Assembly (NCBI RefSeq): GCF_025562755.1
Contig: NZ_CP103300.1
Coordinates: 1,116,001 to 1,180,000, forward strand
DNA length: 64,000 bases
Reading direction: 5' to 3'
DNA from: Endozoicomonas euniceicola
Lineage (GTDB): Bacteria > Pseudomonadota > Gammaproteobacteria > Pseudomonadales > Endozoicomonadaceae
The notes beneath the pieces were generated by a model, which did no database searches, was not told the DNA's origin, and was given only the letters and a program-made list of their open reading frames with translations. The translations under genes were made by a program, and so were the position numbers. Below are positions 48,062 through 56,862 of this stretch, piece by piece (the first letter of the stretch is position 1; every line of letters starts with the position of its first letter).

Positions 48062-50011
48062 ATGACAACAGGCAATGATGGTGTGGCATCGGGCAGTTAT
48101 CCGAACCTCTATGACTTTTGTACAAAAATTCGTGCGTATGCCGAGAGCCATCATTCAGAAGATCCGCTTGGTTTGTCTTCCGGTGGAGAACTACTTTCAA
48201 AAAGCGAGTTTGACAAAAAATACGGTGCAACCGATAGCTGGTCAGGCTGGGCTCTGGCAAAAGTAAAAACAGTCACCGACACACAAGGTCTCACGTTCAA
48301 CCAGTATCAGGAAAACCTCGTAAGCTGTATCAATAATTACGCAACTGCCACACAGTTAAATGAACGGGGAATCAGTGCAGCAACTGTGTCAGACTTCAGT
48401 GGAAGTGGCTTAAGACCCTTAGCCTGCAACTTTGAAGACTCCGCCCGGAAACCCTTTCTACCCAACGTCAGACCCTATACCCAAAACAGATCGGATAACA
48501 ACGCTATCTCCTACTTACCTGATATAAGAGAAGGTGATTATAAAAACCTGATGGTATTTCTTGAAAAAAAGATGTCTGGGGAATTTGCCGGTGACTTCAG
48601 TGATGACCACTCCCGGCGAGCCCTTTTTCAGGAGCTATGCTCCATCAGCAGCGCACGAGTTAAAGAGCTGGCCATCCGAAAATCGGGTTCTTATCGGGAT
48701 GACCAGACAGAATCAGCATTACTAAACCAGCTAACCAGTGAACTCCGGGCAAAAAGAAAACGGGCTCTTGCTACTCCACTGACAGCGCAAGATTCGGCGC
48801 TGCCTGACAGCGAAAACCTGTTCAAACCTGCAAACAGTAACGGCAAGGCTTTTACCACCTGCAAAGAGCAGCTCAATTTTACCGGTTCAATGCGTAGCCT
48901 GGGGGTAACACCTGAAGACCTGCGTGATATGGACTATGAAGTCACCGTTGATAAAGACGCCCTGAACGCAGAGCTTGCTGAAAACAGAGAAAAGGCGGCC
49001 GCTCAGGATAAGGACAAAGAAACCACCGGGCACTATGAGAAGTTCCAGCAGCTTCTCGAAGGGAAATTAGAATTCAGGACGCCTGCTTACGGCTATGAAA
49101 TTCAATATATACCTCAGGATATGTCATCAACAGGCATCGCAGGGGCCGGTGGCGACATCTCACACGATATGGAAGACCTTGCCACTGCTTTTGTCCGGCA
49201 TGGCACTATTGCCGGGCAATGGGTTCCTGTAAAAATGACAGCGGTACTGGATGGACACAGCTCGAAAAATGATAACAGCGCTGCCAGAAAAACAGCTCAA
49301 TACCTGCCTTCTGCGGCAATCAACCGGTTAGAGTCCCACAATATCGACCAACTGACCAAAGTCGGACTGGTATCTGCTTTTCAGGCAATGGCTACAGACC
49401 TTGATCGTAAAGAAGACTATAAAAGTGGCGGAACAACGCTTAACCTTGCGACAGGTGTCGGTCAGTATTTATGTATCGTTAATGTCGGCGACAGTCGGGC
49501 CATCTACGTCAACCCTCAAAAAGCGCCCAGCGAAACGGGTGGTTTCATCCAGTTATCAGAGGATGCAGAAATCACCGGCAACAGCAACGCCCGCTATGAC
49601 AAGCAAGCCCTTGAACGGGGTGGCGAAGTAACAGAGTTGCAGAAAAAACCGGGTGAGTTTCGCATTAAAACCAGGCACCCAACCCATGACGGGGATAAAG
49701 GTATTGGTTGTGCCAGCTCAATTGGAGACCATATCTATGATGGCGCTGTCTGCCCCAGGGCGGTAGTCACCCTGTTCGACCAGTCAGAGTTGTCTCCGGA
49801 AGGCTACATTATCCAGATGAGCGATGGCATGACCAAAGTCGCCACCACAGAACAAATGGCCAGACTGGTTCACAAGCTGGTTAATGAAAATAATGCTATT
49901 GCACCCAATAAAATTGCCGCCAGCCTCAGGGATCATGCCGCCCTGTGCCGACCTGGCGATGACCTGATGGTGGTGGTCACCCCCGTAAAGGCACTATTAC
50001 AGGGTGACTGA
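48062..50011 (+). CDS. PP2C-type Ser/Thr protein phosphatase with long N-terminal extension
   Basis: A 649-aa protein without signal peptide. Residues about 350-640 form a PP2C phosphatase: AVLDGHSS (Asp397, His399), SGGTTLNLA (455), IVNVGDSRAIYV (476-479), the loop AEITGNSNARYD, SSIGDHIYD (553-556), MSDGM (587-589) and the metal-binding GDDLMVVVT (632-634). The 340-residue N-terminal part is helical and unassigned. A bacterial PP2C of this size with no kinase neighbour, within an accessory block, could be an effector acting on host proteins. ATG follows GGAAGG. Confidence 0.85.
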   Translation: MTTGNDGVASGSYPNLYDFCTKIRAYAESHHSEDPLGLSSGGELLSKSEFDKKYGATDSWSGWALAKVKTVTDTQGLTFNQYQENLVSCINNYATATQLNERGISAATVSDFSGSGLRPLACNFEDSARKPFLPNVRPYTQNRSDNNAISYLPDIREGDYKNLMVFLEKKMSGEFAGDFSDDHSRRALFQELCSISSARVKELAIRKSGSYRDDQTESALLNQLTSELRAKRKRALATPLTAQDSALPDSENLFKPANSNGKAFTTCKEQLNFTGSMRSLGVTPEDLRDMDYEVTVDKDALNAELAENREKAAAQDKDKETTGHYEKFQQLLEGKLEFRTPAYGYEIQYIPQDMSSTGIAGAGGDISHDMEDLATAFVRHGTIAGQWVPVKMTAVLDGHSSKNDNSAARKTAQYLPSAAINRLESHNIDQLTKVGLVSAFQAMATDLDRKEDYKSGGTTLNLATGVGQYLCIVNVGDSRAIYVNPQKAPSETGGFIQLSEDAEITGNSNARYDKQALERGGEVTELQKKPGEFRIKTRHPTHDGDKGIGCASSIGDHIYDGAVCPRAVVTLFDQSELSPEGYIIQMSDGMTKVATTEQMARLVHKLVNENNAIAPNKIAASLRDHAALCRPGDDLMVVVTPVKALLQGD

Positions 50012-50167
50012 GCATCACCCTCTATACCAAATGGCAGGCGAACACTGATTAATGCATTCAATCCCGGCCTGTTTGACAGCTATAATCTGGACTTTCTTGA
50101 TCATGCCCTGCTGCGTATGCAGGAAAGGGAGGTCACGTCTGGTGATCACCACATGGGAGGGTTGATT

Positions 50168-50614
50168 ATGTACCATTATACCGCTTGTGGGCTGGATAAT
50201 ATTTACCTGAAGAACGGCTATCAAAAGAACAGCTCGCCTTCCGGTGAAGGTATTTCAATCCATGATATGGACGGTCTGCACATGGCTATCGCCAAAGGGC
50301 TGGTCAACATGGAAGCTCCATTGCAGGCTAAAGAGTTTCGTTTCCTGAGAATAGAGCTGGACTTGTCCCAAAAGGCTCTGGGTAGTTTGTTGGATAAGTC
50401 TGACCAGATTATTGCTATGTGGGAAAAAGGGACTCAACCAATCCCCGTACTGGCAGACAAGGCCATTAGGGATTTATATATGGAATCCATCGGTGAAAGT
50501 GCTGTTACAGGTATTCTTAATAAGCTGGCAGAACTGGACAGGAAGTATCACGAACTGGTGCTGAATCTTGTGGAAACCGGTGAAGGCTGGGATGTAGAGA
50601 TTCAGGCAGCATGA
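50168..50614 (+). CDS. XRE/HTH-type regulator, antitoxin-like
   Basis: A 148-aa protein with an N-terminal 60-residue domain (MYHYTACGLDNIYLKNGYQ) resembling the N-domain of MqsA/HigA-type regulators but without zinc cysteine pairs, and a helix-turn-helix (LRIELDLSQKALGSLLDKSD, QIIAMWEKGTQPIP). Start at 50168 is chosen for its GGAGGG site; an in-frame ATG at 50117 lacks one. Its stop codon is followed in the same frame by a Panacea-domain remnant, so this was once the HTH part of a two-part toxin-antitoxin-like locus. TATAAT at 50081 may be its -10 box. Confidence 0.75.
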   Translation: MYHYTACGLDNIYLKNGYQKNSSPSGEGISIHDMDGLHMAIAKGLVNMEAPLQAKEFRFLRIELDLSQKALGSLLDKSDQIIAMWEKGTQPIPVLADKAIRDLYMESIGESAVTGILNKLAELDRKYHELVLNLVETGEGWDVEIQAA

Positions 50615-50806
50615 AACCAGACAAGAAAAAACAGCAAGAAGCTGGCGTATTACGCTCAGGGCTTTTACAGTGCTGTATTCGGCAGAGCCCTTTTCAGAAA
50701 TGAAATTGCCGCCTGGACTCACGGGCCAGTAGTAATTGACTTGTACCACGATTACAAACACTTCGGAAAAAATTCAGGGAGGCGATTACTGTTTTTCAGC
50801 TCTTAA
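50615..50806 (+). pseudogene. Panacea-domain (DUF4065/SocA-like) gene remnant
   Basis: Directly after the regulator's TGA, and in its frame, the DNA encodes KKLAYYAQGFYSAVFGRALF then EIAAWTHGPVVIDLYHDYKH, the strongly conserved core of Panacea-domain antitoxins (normally K-L-L-Y-Y-A-Q-G-x-x-L and W-x-x-G-P-V). There is no start codon, the first 30 or so residues are missing, and the frame stops early after HFGKNSGRRLLFFSS. So it is truncated at both ends or was separated from its HTH domain by the stop. No toxin gene remains. Confidence 0.7.
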
Positions 50807-50920
50807 TCAAGAGCATATATAGCAGCCCCCACTATCTCCCCTTATGGCTCCCGGAACACAATGAAGTATAATGGCAGATTATTCCCCAAAATCTGCCAGT
50901 TCGAGCGAAACAGTACACGC

Positions 50921-52969
50921 ATGAGCCAAAGAAAGATTCTCGTTACCAGCGCCCTGCCTTATGCCAACGGGCCGCTGCACATGGGCCACCTGGTCGAATA
51001 CATCCAGACTGACATCTGGGTTCGTTTCCAGAAGCTGTTCGGCAACCAGTGCACCTACGTGTGCGCCGATGATGCCCACGGCACCGCCATCAGCCTGCAC
51101 GCTGAAAAACAGGGTATTACGCCGGAAGCGTCCGTCGCCCTGATCAACAAAGAGCGTGTGCGTGATTTCAGCGAATTCCACGTGGCGTTCGACAACTACC
51201 ACTCAACACACTCCGATGAAAACCGTGAGCTGTCCGAAGCCATCTACCTGGCATTAAAAGAGAAAGGTCATATTGCCAGCCACAACATTGTTCAGGCTTA
51301 CGACCCTGAGAAAGAAATGTTCCTGGCCGACCGTTACATTAAAGGTGACTGCCCGAAGTGCAACGCGCCAGACCAGTACGGCGACAACTGTGAAGCCTGT
51401 GGCGCTACTTACTCTCCGGCGGACCTGAAGAACGCCCGTTCCGCCATTTCCGGCGCGACACCGGTGGAAAAAGAAAGTGAACACTTCTTTTTCAAACTGT
51501 CTGACTTCGATGCCTTCCTGAAAGAGTGGACCCGTTCCGGCACCATCTCCGATGAAATCGCTAACAAGCTGGCAGAGTGGCTGGATACCGGTCTCCAGGA
51601 CTGGGACATTTCCCGTGATGCGCCTTACTTCGGTTTCGAAATTCCGGGCGAGCCAGGCAAATACTTCTACGTCTGGCTGGACGCGCCTATCGGTTACATG
51701 GCGGCGTTTAAAAACCTGTGCGACCGTCGTGATGACCTGAACTTCGACGACTATTGGAAGAAAGACAGCGACTGCGAAGTGCACCACTTTATCGGTAAAG
51801 ACATTGTTAACTTCCACTGTCTGTTCTGGCCTGCGATGCTGCATGGTACAGACTATCGCACCCCCACCAGCGTCAGCGTTCACGGTTACCTGACCGTAAA
51901 CGGCGAGAAAATGTCCAAATCCCGTGGCACCTTTATTACTGCCCGCACCTACCTGGATCATCTCGACCCGGAATACCTGCGTTATTACTACGCTGCCAAG
52001 CTGTCCAGCCGTATCGACGACCTGGACCTGAACACCGATGATTTCATTCAGCGCGTGAACTCCGACCTGGTGGGCAAGGTGGTTAATATTGCCAGCCGTA
52101 ACGCTGGTTTTATCAAAAAACGTTTTGGTGGCAAGCTGTCTGCCAACAACCTGATTCCTGAGCTGACCGCAGACTTCCAGAAAGCCGGTGACAAAATTGC
52201 CGAACTGTACGAAGGCCGTGAGTTTGGTAAAGCCATGCGTGAAATCATGGCCCTGGCCGACAAGGCCAACGCCTGGATTGATGAAGTGAAACCGTGGGTT
52301 GTCGCTAAAGAAGAAGGCAAGGATCAGTTGCTGCACGATATCTGCACCGCAGGCATCAACCTGTTCCGCCTGCTGATGATCTACCTGAAGCCCGTTCTGC
52401 CTGCCATGGCTGTTAAGGCTGAAGCCTTCCTGAACGTTGAGCCACTGACATGGGCTGACAGCCAGTTCCTGCTGTTGGATCACGGGGTCAACAAGTTCAA
52501 ACCGCTGATGACCCGTGTTGAAGCCGATAAGGTGGGTAACATGATTGAAGCCAGTAAAGAAGTTCTGGCACAGATGGCGGCACAGACGCCTGTCAAACAA
52601 ACGACCGGGAACGAATGGCTGGAAAAAGAGCCGGTGGCGGAAGAAATCAAGTTTGACGACTTCGCCAAAGTGGATCTGCGTATCGCCAGAATTGTAAATG
52701 CCGAACACGTTGAAGGCGCTGGCAAACTGCTGCGTCTGACGCTGGACATTGGTGAGGCGGAAACGCGTAACATTTTCGCCGGTATCAAGTCAGCCTATGC
52801 GCCGGAAGCTCTGATCGGCAAGCATACGGTCATGGTCGCCAACCTGGCACCACGCAAGATGAAATTCGGCGTGAGTGAAGGTATGGTTCTGGCTGCTGGC
52901 CCTGGTGGTAAGGAGCTGTGGATTCTGGAACCTCATGAAGGTGCACAGCCTGGTATGCGGGTGATGTAA
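50921..52969 (+). CDS. metG: Methionyl-tRNA synthetase
   Basis: Charges tRNA-Met. The 682-aa product has the class I signature (ALPYANGPLHMGHLVEYIQ), the zinc knuckle CPKCNAPDQYGDNCEACG, the KMSKS loop EKMSKSRGTF, the anticodon-binding helices, and the C-terminal tRNA-binding EMAP-like domain (FDDFAKVDLRIARIVNAEHV, FGVSEGMVLAA). I start at ATG 50921 (MSQRKILVTSALPY), the start of homologues; an in-frame ATG at 50861 would add 20 residues. The ribosome site is poor. Codon use is strongly biased, as for a highly expressed gene. A long hairpin follows. Confidence 0.97.
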   Translation: MSQRKILVTSALPYANGPLHMGHLVEYIQTDIWVRFQKLFGNQCTYVCADDAHGTAISLHAEKQGITPEASVALINKERVRDFSEFHVAFDNYHSTHSDENRELSEAIYLALKEKGHIASHNIVQAYDPEKEMFLADRYIKGDCPKCNAPDQYGDNCEACGATYSPADLKNARSAISGATPVEKESEHFFFKLSDFDAFLKEWTRSGTISDEIANKLAEWLDTGLQDWDISRDAPYFGFEIPGEPGKYFYVWLDAPIGYMAAFKNLCDRRDDLNFDDYWKKDSDCEVHHFIGKDIVNFHCLFWPAMLHGTDYRTPTSVSVHGYLTVNGEKMSKSRGTFITARTYLDHLDPEYLRYYYAAKLSSRIDDLDLNTDDFIQRVNSDLVGKVVNIASRNAGFIKKRFGGKLSANNLIPELTADFQKAGDKIAELYEGREFGKAMREIMALADKANAWIDEVKPWVVAKEEGKDQLLHDICTAGINLFRLLMIYLKPVLPAMAVKAEAFLNVEPLTWADSQFLLLDHGVNKFKPLMTRVEADKVGNMIEASKEVLAQMAAQTPVKQTTGNEWLEKEPVAEEIKFDDFAKVDLRIARIVNAEHVEGAGKLLRLTLDIGEAETRNIFAGIKSAYAPEALIGKHTVMVANLAPRKMKFGVSEGMVLAAGPGGKELWILEPHEGAQPGMRVM

Positions 52970-52975
52970 TCCCTA

Positions 52976-53023
52976 TGGTAAAGATCAGCGATGGCTGCCT
53001 GCCGTTCCCGCTGATCTTTACCA
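52976..53023 (+). terminator. Long hairpin after metG
   Basis: A perfect 15-bp stem (TGGTAAAGATCAGCG with CGCTGATCTTTACCA) around an 18-base loop, starting 6 bases after the metG stop. It lacks a T-run but the stem alone should end or protect the transcript. Confidence 0.65.
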
Positions 53024-53143
53024 GCTCAAATGAGCTGTACCTTCCCCTCTCCTCCCTCTCCCGTATTCTACAGCAACTCTATCCCCAATTTCCGGCACAG
53101 CTCAACTTGAAAGAGGAGATAGAAGTGATTAAAAATTAAGAAA

Positions 53144-55147
53144 TTACTGCCAAAAGAGCTTTTGCATCCTGCGATAACCACTGATGAAACTCATAGCAAA
53201 GCTTTGCAAAAAATGGAAGGGGAATGATGGGATCATTGACTCATAAGTTCTGTTCATTGCTCTTCCATCCTTTCCAACCCTGTACAAAGTATGCTTTCCC
53301 AACTTCAGTTCAGGTTTCATGAGATCCAGAGGATGACCTTTGCCTCCAAACCATTCACGCCAGAATTGTTCGAGCTGAGCCATCCTGCCCTGAAAAAGAA
53401 ACCTGTCATATTCATCATCAGGAAGTCTTCTTCCCAGATGAGCTGCTAATACATCGGAAGAAAGGTGATAATTAAAACCACCAAGTAAAGATTTGTTTAA
53501 ATCAAGAACAGAAGACATGAGCCATTCAGTTGGACCGTAATAAGGAAACAGCCCTCCCTGAATATCAAACACCTTCCGCCGTTCATCAAAATAGCTGCCG
53601 ATTACCCGAGTGTTATTAATCTGTGCCAGTTTCTTTAGCCCGCCAGCAAAAGCCGCATCATTCGTACCGAAAAAAATAGATACCGGCAAATTGCTTCCCC
53701 TTTTACTGCGAATTTTTTTAAGCAGGGATAACAACGCCTCTCCTCCAGTATCCAGCCCATAGTCATCGGTTGGATCGCCGTCGGTAAAGATTATCAGGTG
53801 TTCCGCTCTATGGGCTGATTCATGAACTGAGCTGATCGCTGAAATCAGTGGTTTCTTGTCTTCGGTGGCTTCCAGGTCTGGCAAACTCTGCATTATTGTA
53901 TCAACATCAGCCAGATTAGTGTCCCATGTCACAGCTTTCGAAATATCGTTTAAAGGTATGATCCTTATCTCTCCGAATATTTTCCTATACAAATACAGAG
54001 CTGCCTCTAACTCAATCTTTGCTTTCTCAAACCTTGATAGTTGTTCTACCTCATCATCGTCAGCTCCCGGACTGGTTCGACTCAAAGCCGTATCCCTGGT
54101 GCCCATTGACGAGGTGTTATCCAATATTATGTTGAGTCGGCGACTTTTGACACTCGTCTGGTTGAAGCTATTCCCGACGAATTCTTCCTTGACAAACCAT
54201 CGTACAAAACTGGAGGCTACCCCGGTTTTTTCTTCGATATCAGCCGTTGGATCTGAACTATTAGCATTGAGATGCGGACCTTCAGAAACGGCCGGCTCCC
54301 ATGTACCTGTATAGCTGTTGTACACTACCGTATCTACATTAGCTGCCGGAGGCTTTTTTTTCACCCAGAGAACAGATCCATAAGAAGATATGTCTGGCTC
54401 CATCTCCCCTGAGTTATCCCCAGAAGATGAGCCCGCAGTTGCAGGGGAGTCATTATCGTTCACTGCATTCAACGTTCCATTGATATGGGCCGCCGGGTAT
54501 GTGGCCTCATTGATTTCCAGATCCTGCCGGGTTTTATACTCGCTGCTCACCCCCAAAGAGTCGTCACCATGCATCTGCAGGGCTTGAATCTCCGGACTCT
54601 CTCCGGCAACATCAAAGGGAAGTTCGGGTTCTCCCTGAGCCTCCTTTTCCGATGCCTTGTGCCTGTAAAAAGCTTCACGTTCCTTAAAGTTTTCCGAGTC
54701 CTCCATGCCCTCACTGGCAAACCCGGGCATGATATTCCGCCCCTCATTAGTGACGCGCGGTTCTTCCAGCCGTTTATACCGGGTGTCAGGGTTCAATACC
54801 TGCTCCGGTGTCTCCCCGGGAGAGATATACGACATCATTTTCTGAAACTTTTCTTTGACAGTGTCCATAAAACCTGGGGTTTTGTCCGTCCTGATAAGGC
54901 TCTCGCTATTCACACCGCTTCCCACGCCGGGCAAATGACGAGAGCCTGCTAACTCCGGTGTAATGAGTTCCGATCGGAACACTTCAGCAGGCCATAATCC
55001 GCTCCCGGAACCGGGCAGAGAAAGCTGCAATAGCGGGGCAGGTTTCTCTATGGCTGACTGTTGAGCCCAACCATAAGACCCGGACAGAAGTGAAACTGCT
55101 AACAGCAGGTAAAAAACATAATGCGGGAATTTTTTCAGAGACATCAT
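53144..55147 (-). CDS. Exported protein with von Willebrand factor A domain
   Basis: A 667-aa protein with a signal peptide (YLLLAVSLLSGSYGWAQ). A long, low-complexity polar region to about residue 330 is followed by a VWA domain: the metal site is in NIILDNTSSMG (Asp343, Ser346, Ser347; the first Ser of DxSxS is Thr) with the later Asp in IFTDGDPTDD (456), and the strand GSNLPVSIFFGTND. The last 150 residues are unassigned and aromatic-rich. VWA domains bind proteins via metal. It is the last of three minus-strand genes. Start is an ATG-ATG with AGG upstream. Confidence 0.82.
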   Translation of the reverse strand: MMSLKKFPHYVFYLLLAVSLLSGSYGWAQQSAIEKPAPLLQLSLPGSGSGLWPAEVFRSELITPELAGSRHLPGVGSGVNSESLIRTDKTPGFMDTVKEKFQKMMSYISPGETPEQVLNPDTRYKRLEEPRVTNEGRNIMPGFASEGMEDSENFKEREAFYRHKASEKEAQGEPELPFDVAGESPEIQALQMHGDDSLGVSSEYKTRQDLEINEATYPAAHINGTLNAVNDNDSPATAGSSSGDNSGEMEPDISSYGSVLWVKKKPPAANVDTVVYNSYTGTWEPAVSEGPHLNANSSDPTADIEEKTGVASSFVRWFVKEEFVGNSFNQTSVKSRRLNIILDNTSSMGTRDTALSRTSPGADDDEVEQLSRFEKAKIELEAALYLYRKIFGEIRIIPLNDISKAVTWDTNLADVDTIMQSLPDLEATEDKKPLISAISSVHESAHRAEHLIIFTDGDPTDDYGLDTGGEALLSLLKKIRSKRGSNLPVSIFFGTNDAAFAGGLKKLAQINNTRVIGSYFDERRKVFDIQGGLFPYYGPTEWLMSSVLDLNKSLLGGFNYHLSSDVLAAHLGRRLPDDEYDRFLFQGRMAQLEQFWREWFGGKGHPLDLMKPELKLGKHTLYRVGKDGRAMNRTYESMIPSFPFHFLQSFAMSFISGYRRMQKLFWQ

Positions 55148-55224
55148 AGGACCAACCTAAGACCTGAGTTCATTAAGGATTCTGATCAAGATCAGACCGG
55201 GAACTATAGTCAACTCAGCAGACC

Positions 55225-55665
55225 TTAGTTATTTTTTCTCTTGTCAAATTCCAGACTGCCGACCAACTCAGACGAACTCTGAGCTTTCCCGCCACCAACA
55301 TTCCACAACAACTCAATACCCAGTCTCTGACAAAGCTCAACCTCGGGAGTGTTGTCACTTTTACGATCACCGCCGTTGGCAAAATAATCCGGCTTCAGGC
55401 GCGCCAGAGCCTCACACACTGAGTTGTCTGCGTCATCTACCAGAATCGTCCTGTCCACACAGGAGAAACCCTCCAGCAATTCGCAACGCTCAGCCAACGG
55501 CATAAATACATAGCCTTTTTTACGCAGCAACCAGTCATCGGAATTGACAATAACAACCACCTGCCCATACTGGCCCGCTGCCTGAAACATACGCAAATGA
55601 CCGATATGAACCGGGTCAAATCCCCCTGATACACAAATAACTTTTTTCTTGTCTGTAGCGTCCAT
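55225..55665 (-). CDS. Cytidylyltransferase-like nucleotidyltransferase (HldE/RfaE2-like)
   Basis: A 146-aa cytosolic enzyme of the nucleotidyltransferase superfamily that joins a nucleotide to a phosphorylated small molecule. The HxGH motif is SGGFDPVHIGHLRMFQ, with VVVIVNSDDWLLRKKG (strand and KRKG-like loop), LLEGFSCVDRTILV, and FANGGDRKSDNTPE followed by the KAQSSSEL loop, which match the adenylyltransferase half of HldE and glycerol-3-phosphate cytidylyltransferases. Substrate not known; heptose-1-phosphate is one option. It is the middle gene of the VWA operon. ATG with AAGGAAAC upstream. Confidence 0.82.
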   Translation of the reverse strand: MDATDKKKVICVSGGFDPVHIGHLRMFQAAGQYGQVVVIVNSDDWLLRKKGYVFMPLAERCELLEGFSCVDRTILVDDADNSVCEALARLKPDYFANGGDRKSDNTPEVELCQRLGIELLWNVGGGKAQSSSELVGSLEFDKRKNN

Positions 55666-55690
55666 GTTTCCTTACCAGTCGTTAAACCGT

Positions 55691-56788
55691 CTACCAGCAC
55701 GACGATAACGTAAATGAACGACAATGCGACGCGCCTGCAGGTGCAGGTGGGTCATCATCGTCACGAAACCCTTTGTTAAAATAGACATGAGGTGGTAAAA
55801 CCTCTATTTCGTTATTAGCAGTATCAGCTTTTTCAAAAATGGAAATAAGATAAAGCGTCCATTGACTGTTACCATCAACCTGATTTTGACTCTCTGACAA
55901 TAACGGACAGGCAGCCGATGCTTCAGGATCAAGGTAATTGTATGAGCCATGCCGGGCATCGTTTGCCCAGTTAGTCATCTGAATAAACAAATTAGAATGG
56001 CTTTGCAAATTTACCAGCTGGAAACCGATAACCACCTGATGAGGAGCCATACGACCATTCCACAAAACGCTTTCTTCAGAAGACAGCACCACCGCATAGA
56101 TTGACCAGCTCTTATCAACGCCAAAAAGGCCATCATAAAAGTCTTGATCCCACAGCCCCCTGGTGAAAGACATAGTTTTTGAAAGGCCAGGCATCACACG
56201 AGCATCAGCACTTTTAATTCGCCACTGTTTGTCTGTCCTGTCAAAACGAACGTCCCTGCGTCCCATGCAGTCTTCAACATCAATCAGGAAATTGATCATT
56301 GAAAGGGGGTCTACAGCCATTTTACGATGCAATGTCTTACCGTTTGGCCAGGTTCTTTTAACGGAAAACGAGTGGTTATTTGTCTTGCTGACTTCAACCT
56401 TTGCCAGGTGCGGCTCTGTGTCAGAATGGCTTCCTAAAAACGCAGGTAATTGTTTTTTTCGGTGTTTTTCTGAAGGCTTAGAAGTACTTTTCAGTGTCTC
56501 ACGCCGTAATGCCGGATTTGTCATGACAGGTATCTCAGGGCTTCTCTGAACGTGAGAATTTGCGCAGATGAAATATTGGCTTGAATTATGATCCACCTGA
56601 ATACTTCTGATGAACTCAAGCTCTTGAAACTTCGTCAGTAACCGGGAATATTCATAAGCCTGCTTACCTTCTGTAAAATACTCATCAAGAAAACCAGTCG
56701 CATTATAAACATCAATTCTAAACTCGCCTGCTTCTGCCAGACCTATCAGGAAAACGATAGAAACAACAAAACGTAAAAAGGCGAACAT
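55691..56788 (-). CDS. Exported hypothetical protein with a poly-G ribosome site
   Basis: A 365-aa protein with a signal peptide (FLRFVVSIVFLIGLAEAG). The mature part has no recognisable family; it is rich in strands with four or more cysteines and ends in a proline/aspartate-rich stretch (GFRDDDDPPAPAG). I start at ATG 56788 rather than an upstream in-frame ATG at 56839 because only the former gives a proper signal peptide. The only Shine-Dalgarno-like sequence is a run of nine G at 56791-56799, two bases from the start. It leads the VWA operon and is divergent from another exported unknown. Confidence 0.65.
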   Translation of the reverse strand: MFAFLRFVVSIVFLIGLAEAGEFRIDVYNATGFLDEYFTEGKQAYEYSRLLTKFQELEFIRSIQVDHNSSQYFICANSHVQRSPEIPVMTNPALRRETLKSTSKPSEKHRKKQLPAFLGSHSDTEPHLAKVEVSKTNNHSFSVKRTWPNGKTLHRKMAVDPLSMINFLIDVEDCMGRRDVRFDRTDKQWRIKSADARVMPGLSKTMSFTRGLWDQDFYDGLFGVDKSWSIYAVVLSSEESVLWNGRMAPHQVVIGFQLVNLQSHSNLFIQMTNWANDARHGSYNYLDPEASAACPLLSESQNQVDGNSQWTLYLISIFEKADTANNEIEVLPPHVYFNKGFRDDDDPPAPAGASHCRSFTLSSCW

Positions 56789-56790
56789 AT

Positions 56791-56799
56791 CCCCCCCCC
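56791..56799 (-). promoter_or_regulatory. Run of nine G used as ribosome binding site
   Basis: On the minus strand GGGGGGGGG is followed by ATATG. Runs of eight or more G/C slip during replication; here a change in length would alter ribosome-site spacing rather than frame. Confidence 0.7.
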
Positions 56800-56862
56800 G
56801 CAATTTTTTAAAGACTCTTATTCTATCATCAATTGGCAACTCTGCCCTGAAATGGAAAATGG

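Noticed and set aside
50073..50086. TTGACA followed by TATAAT as a promoter
   Set aside because: The boxes are two bases apart rather than about 17, so they cannot work together. TATAAT alone may still be a -10 box for the HTH gene.
51254..52708. A 484-codon open frame opposite metG
   Set aside because: It is the antisense frame of a highly biased gene; its residues have no family resemblance and no ribosome site. metG itself is certain.
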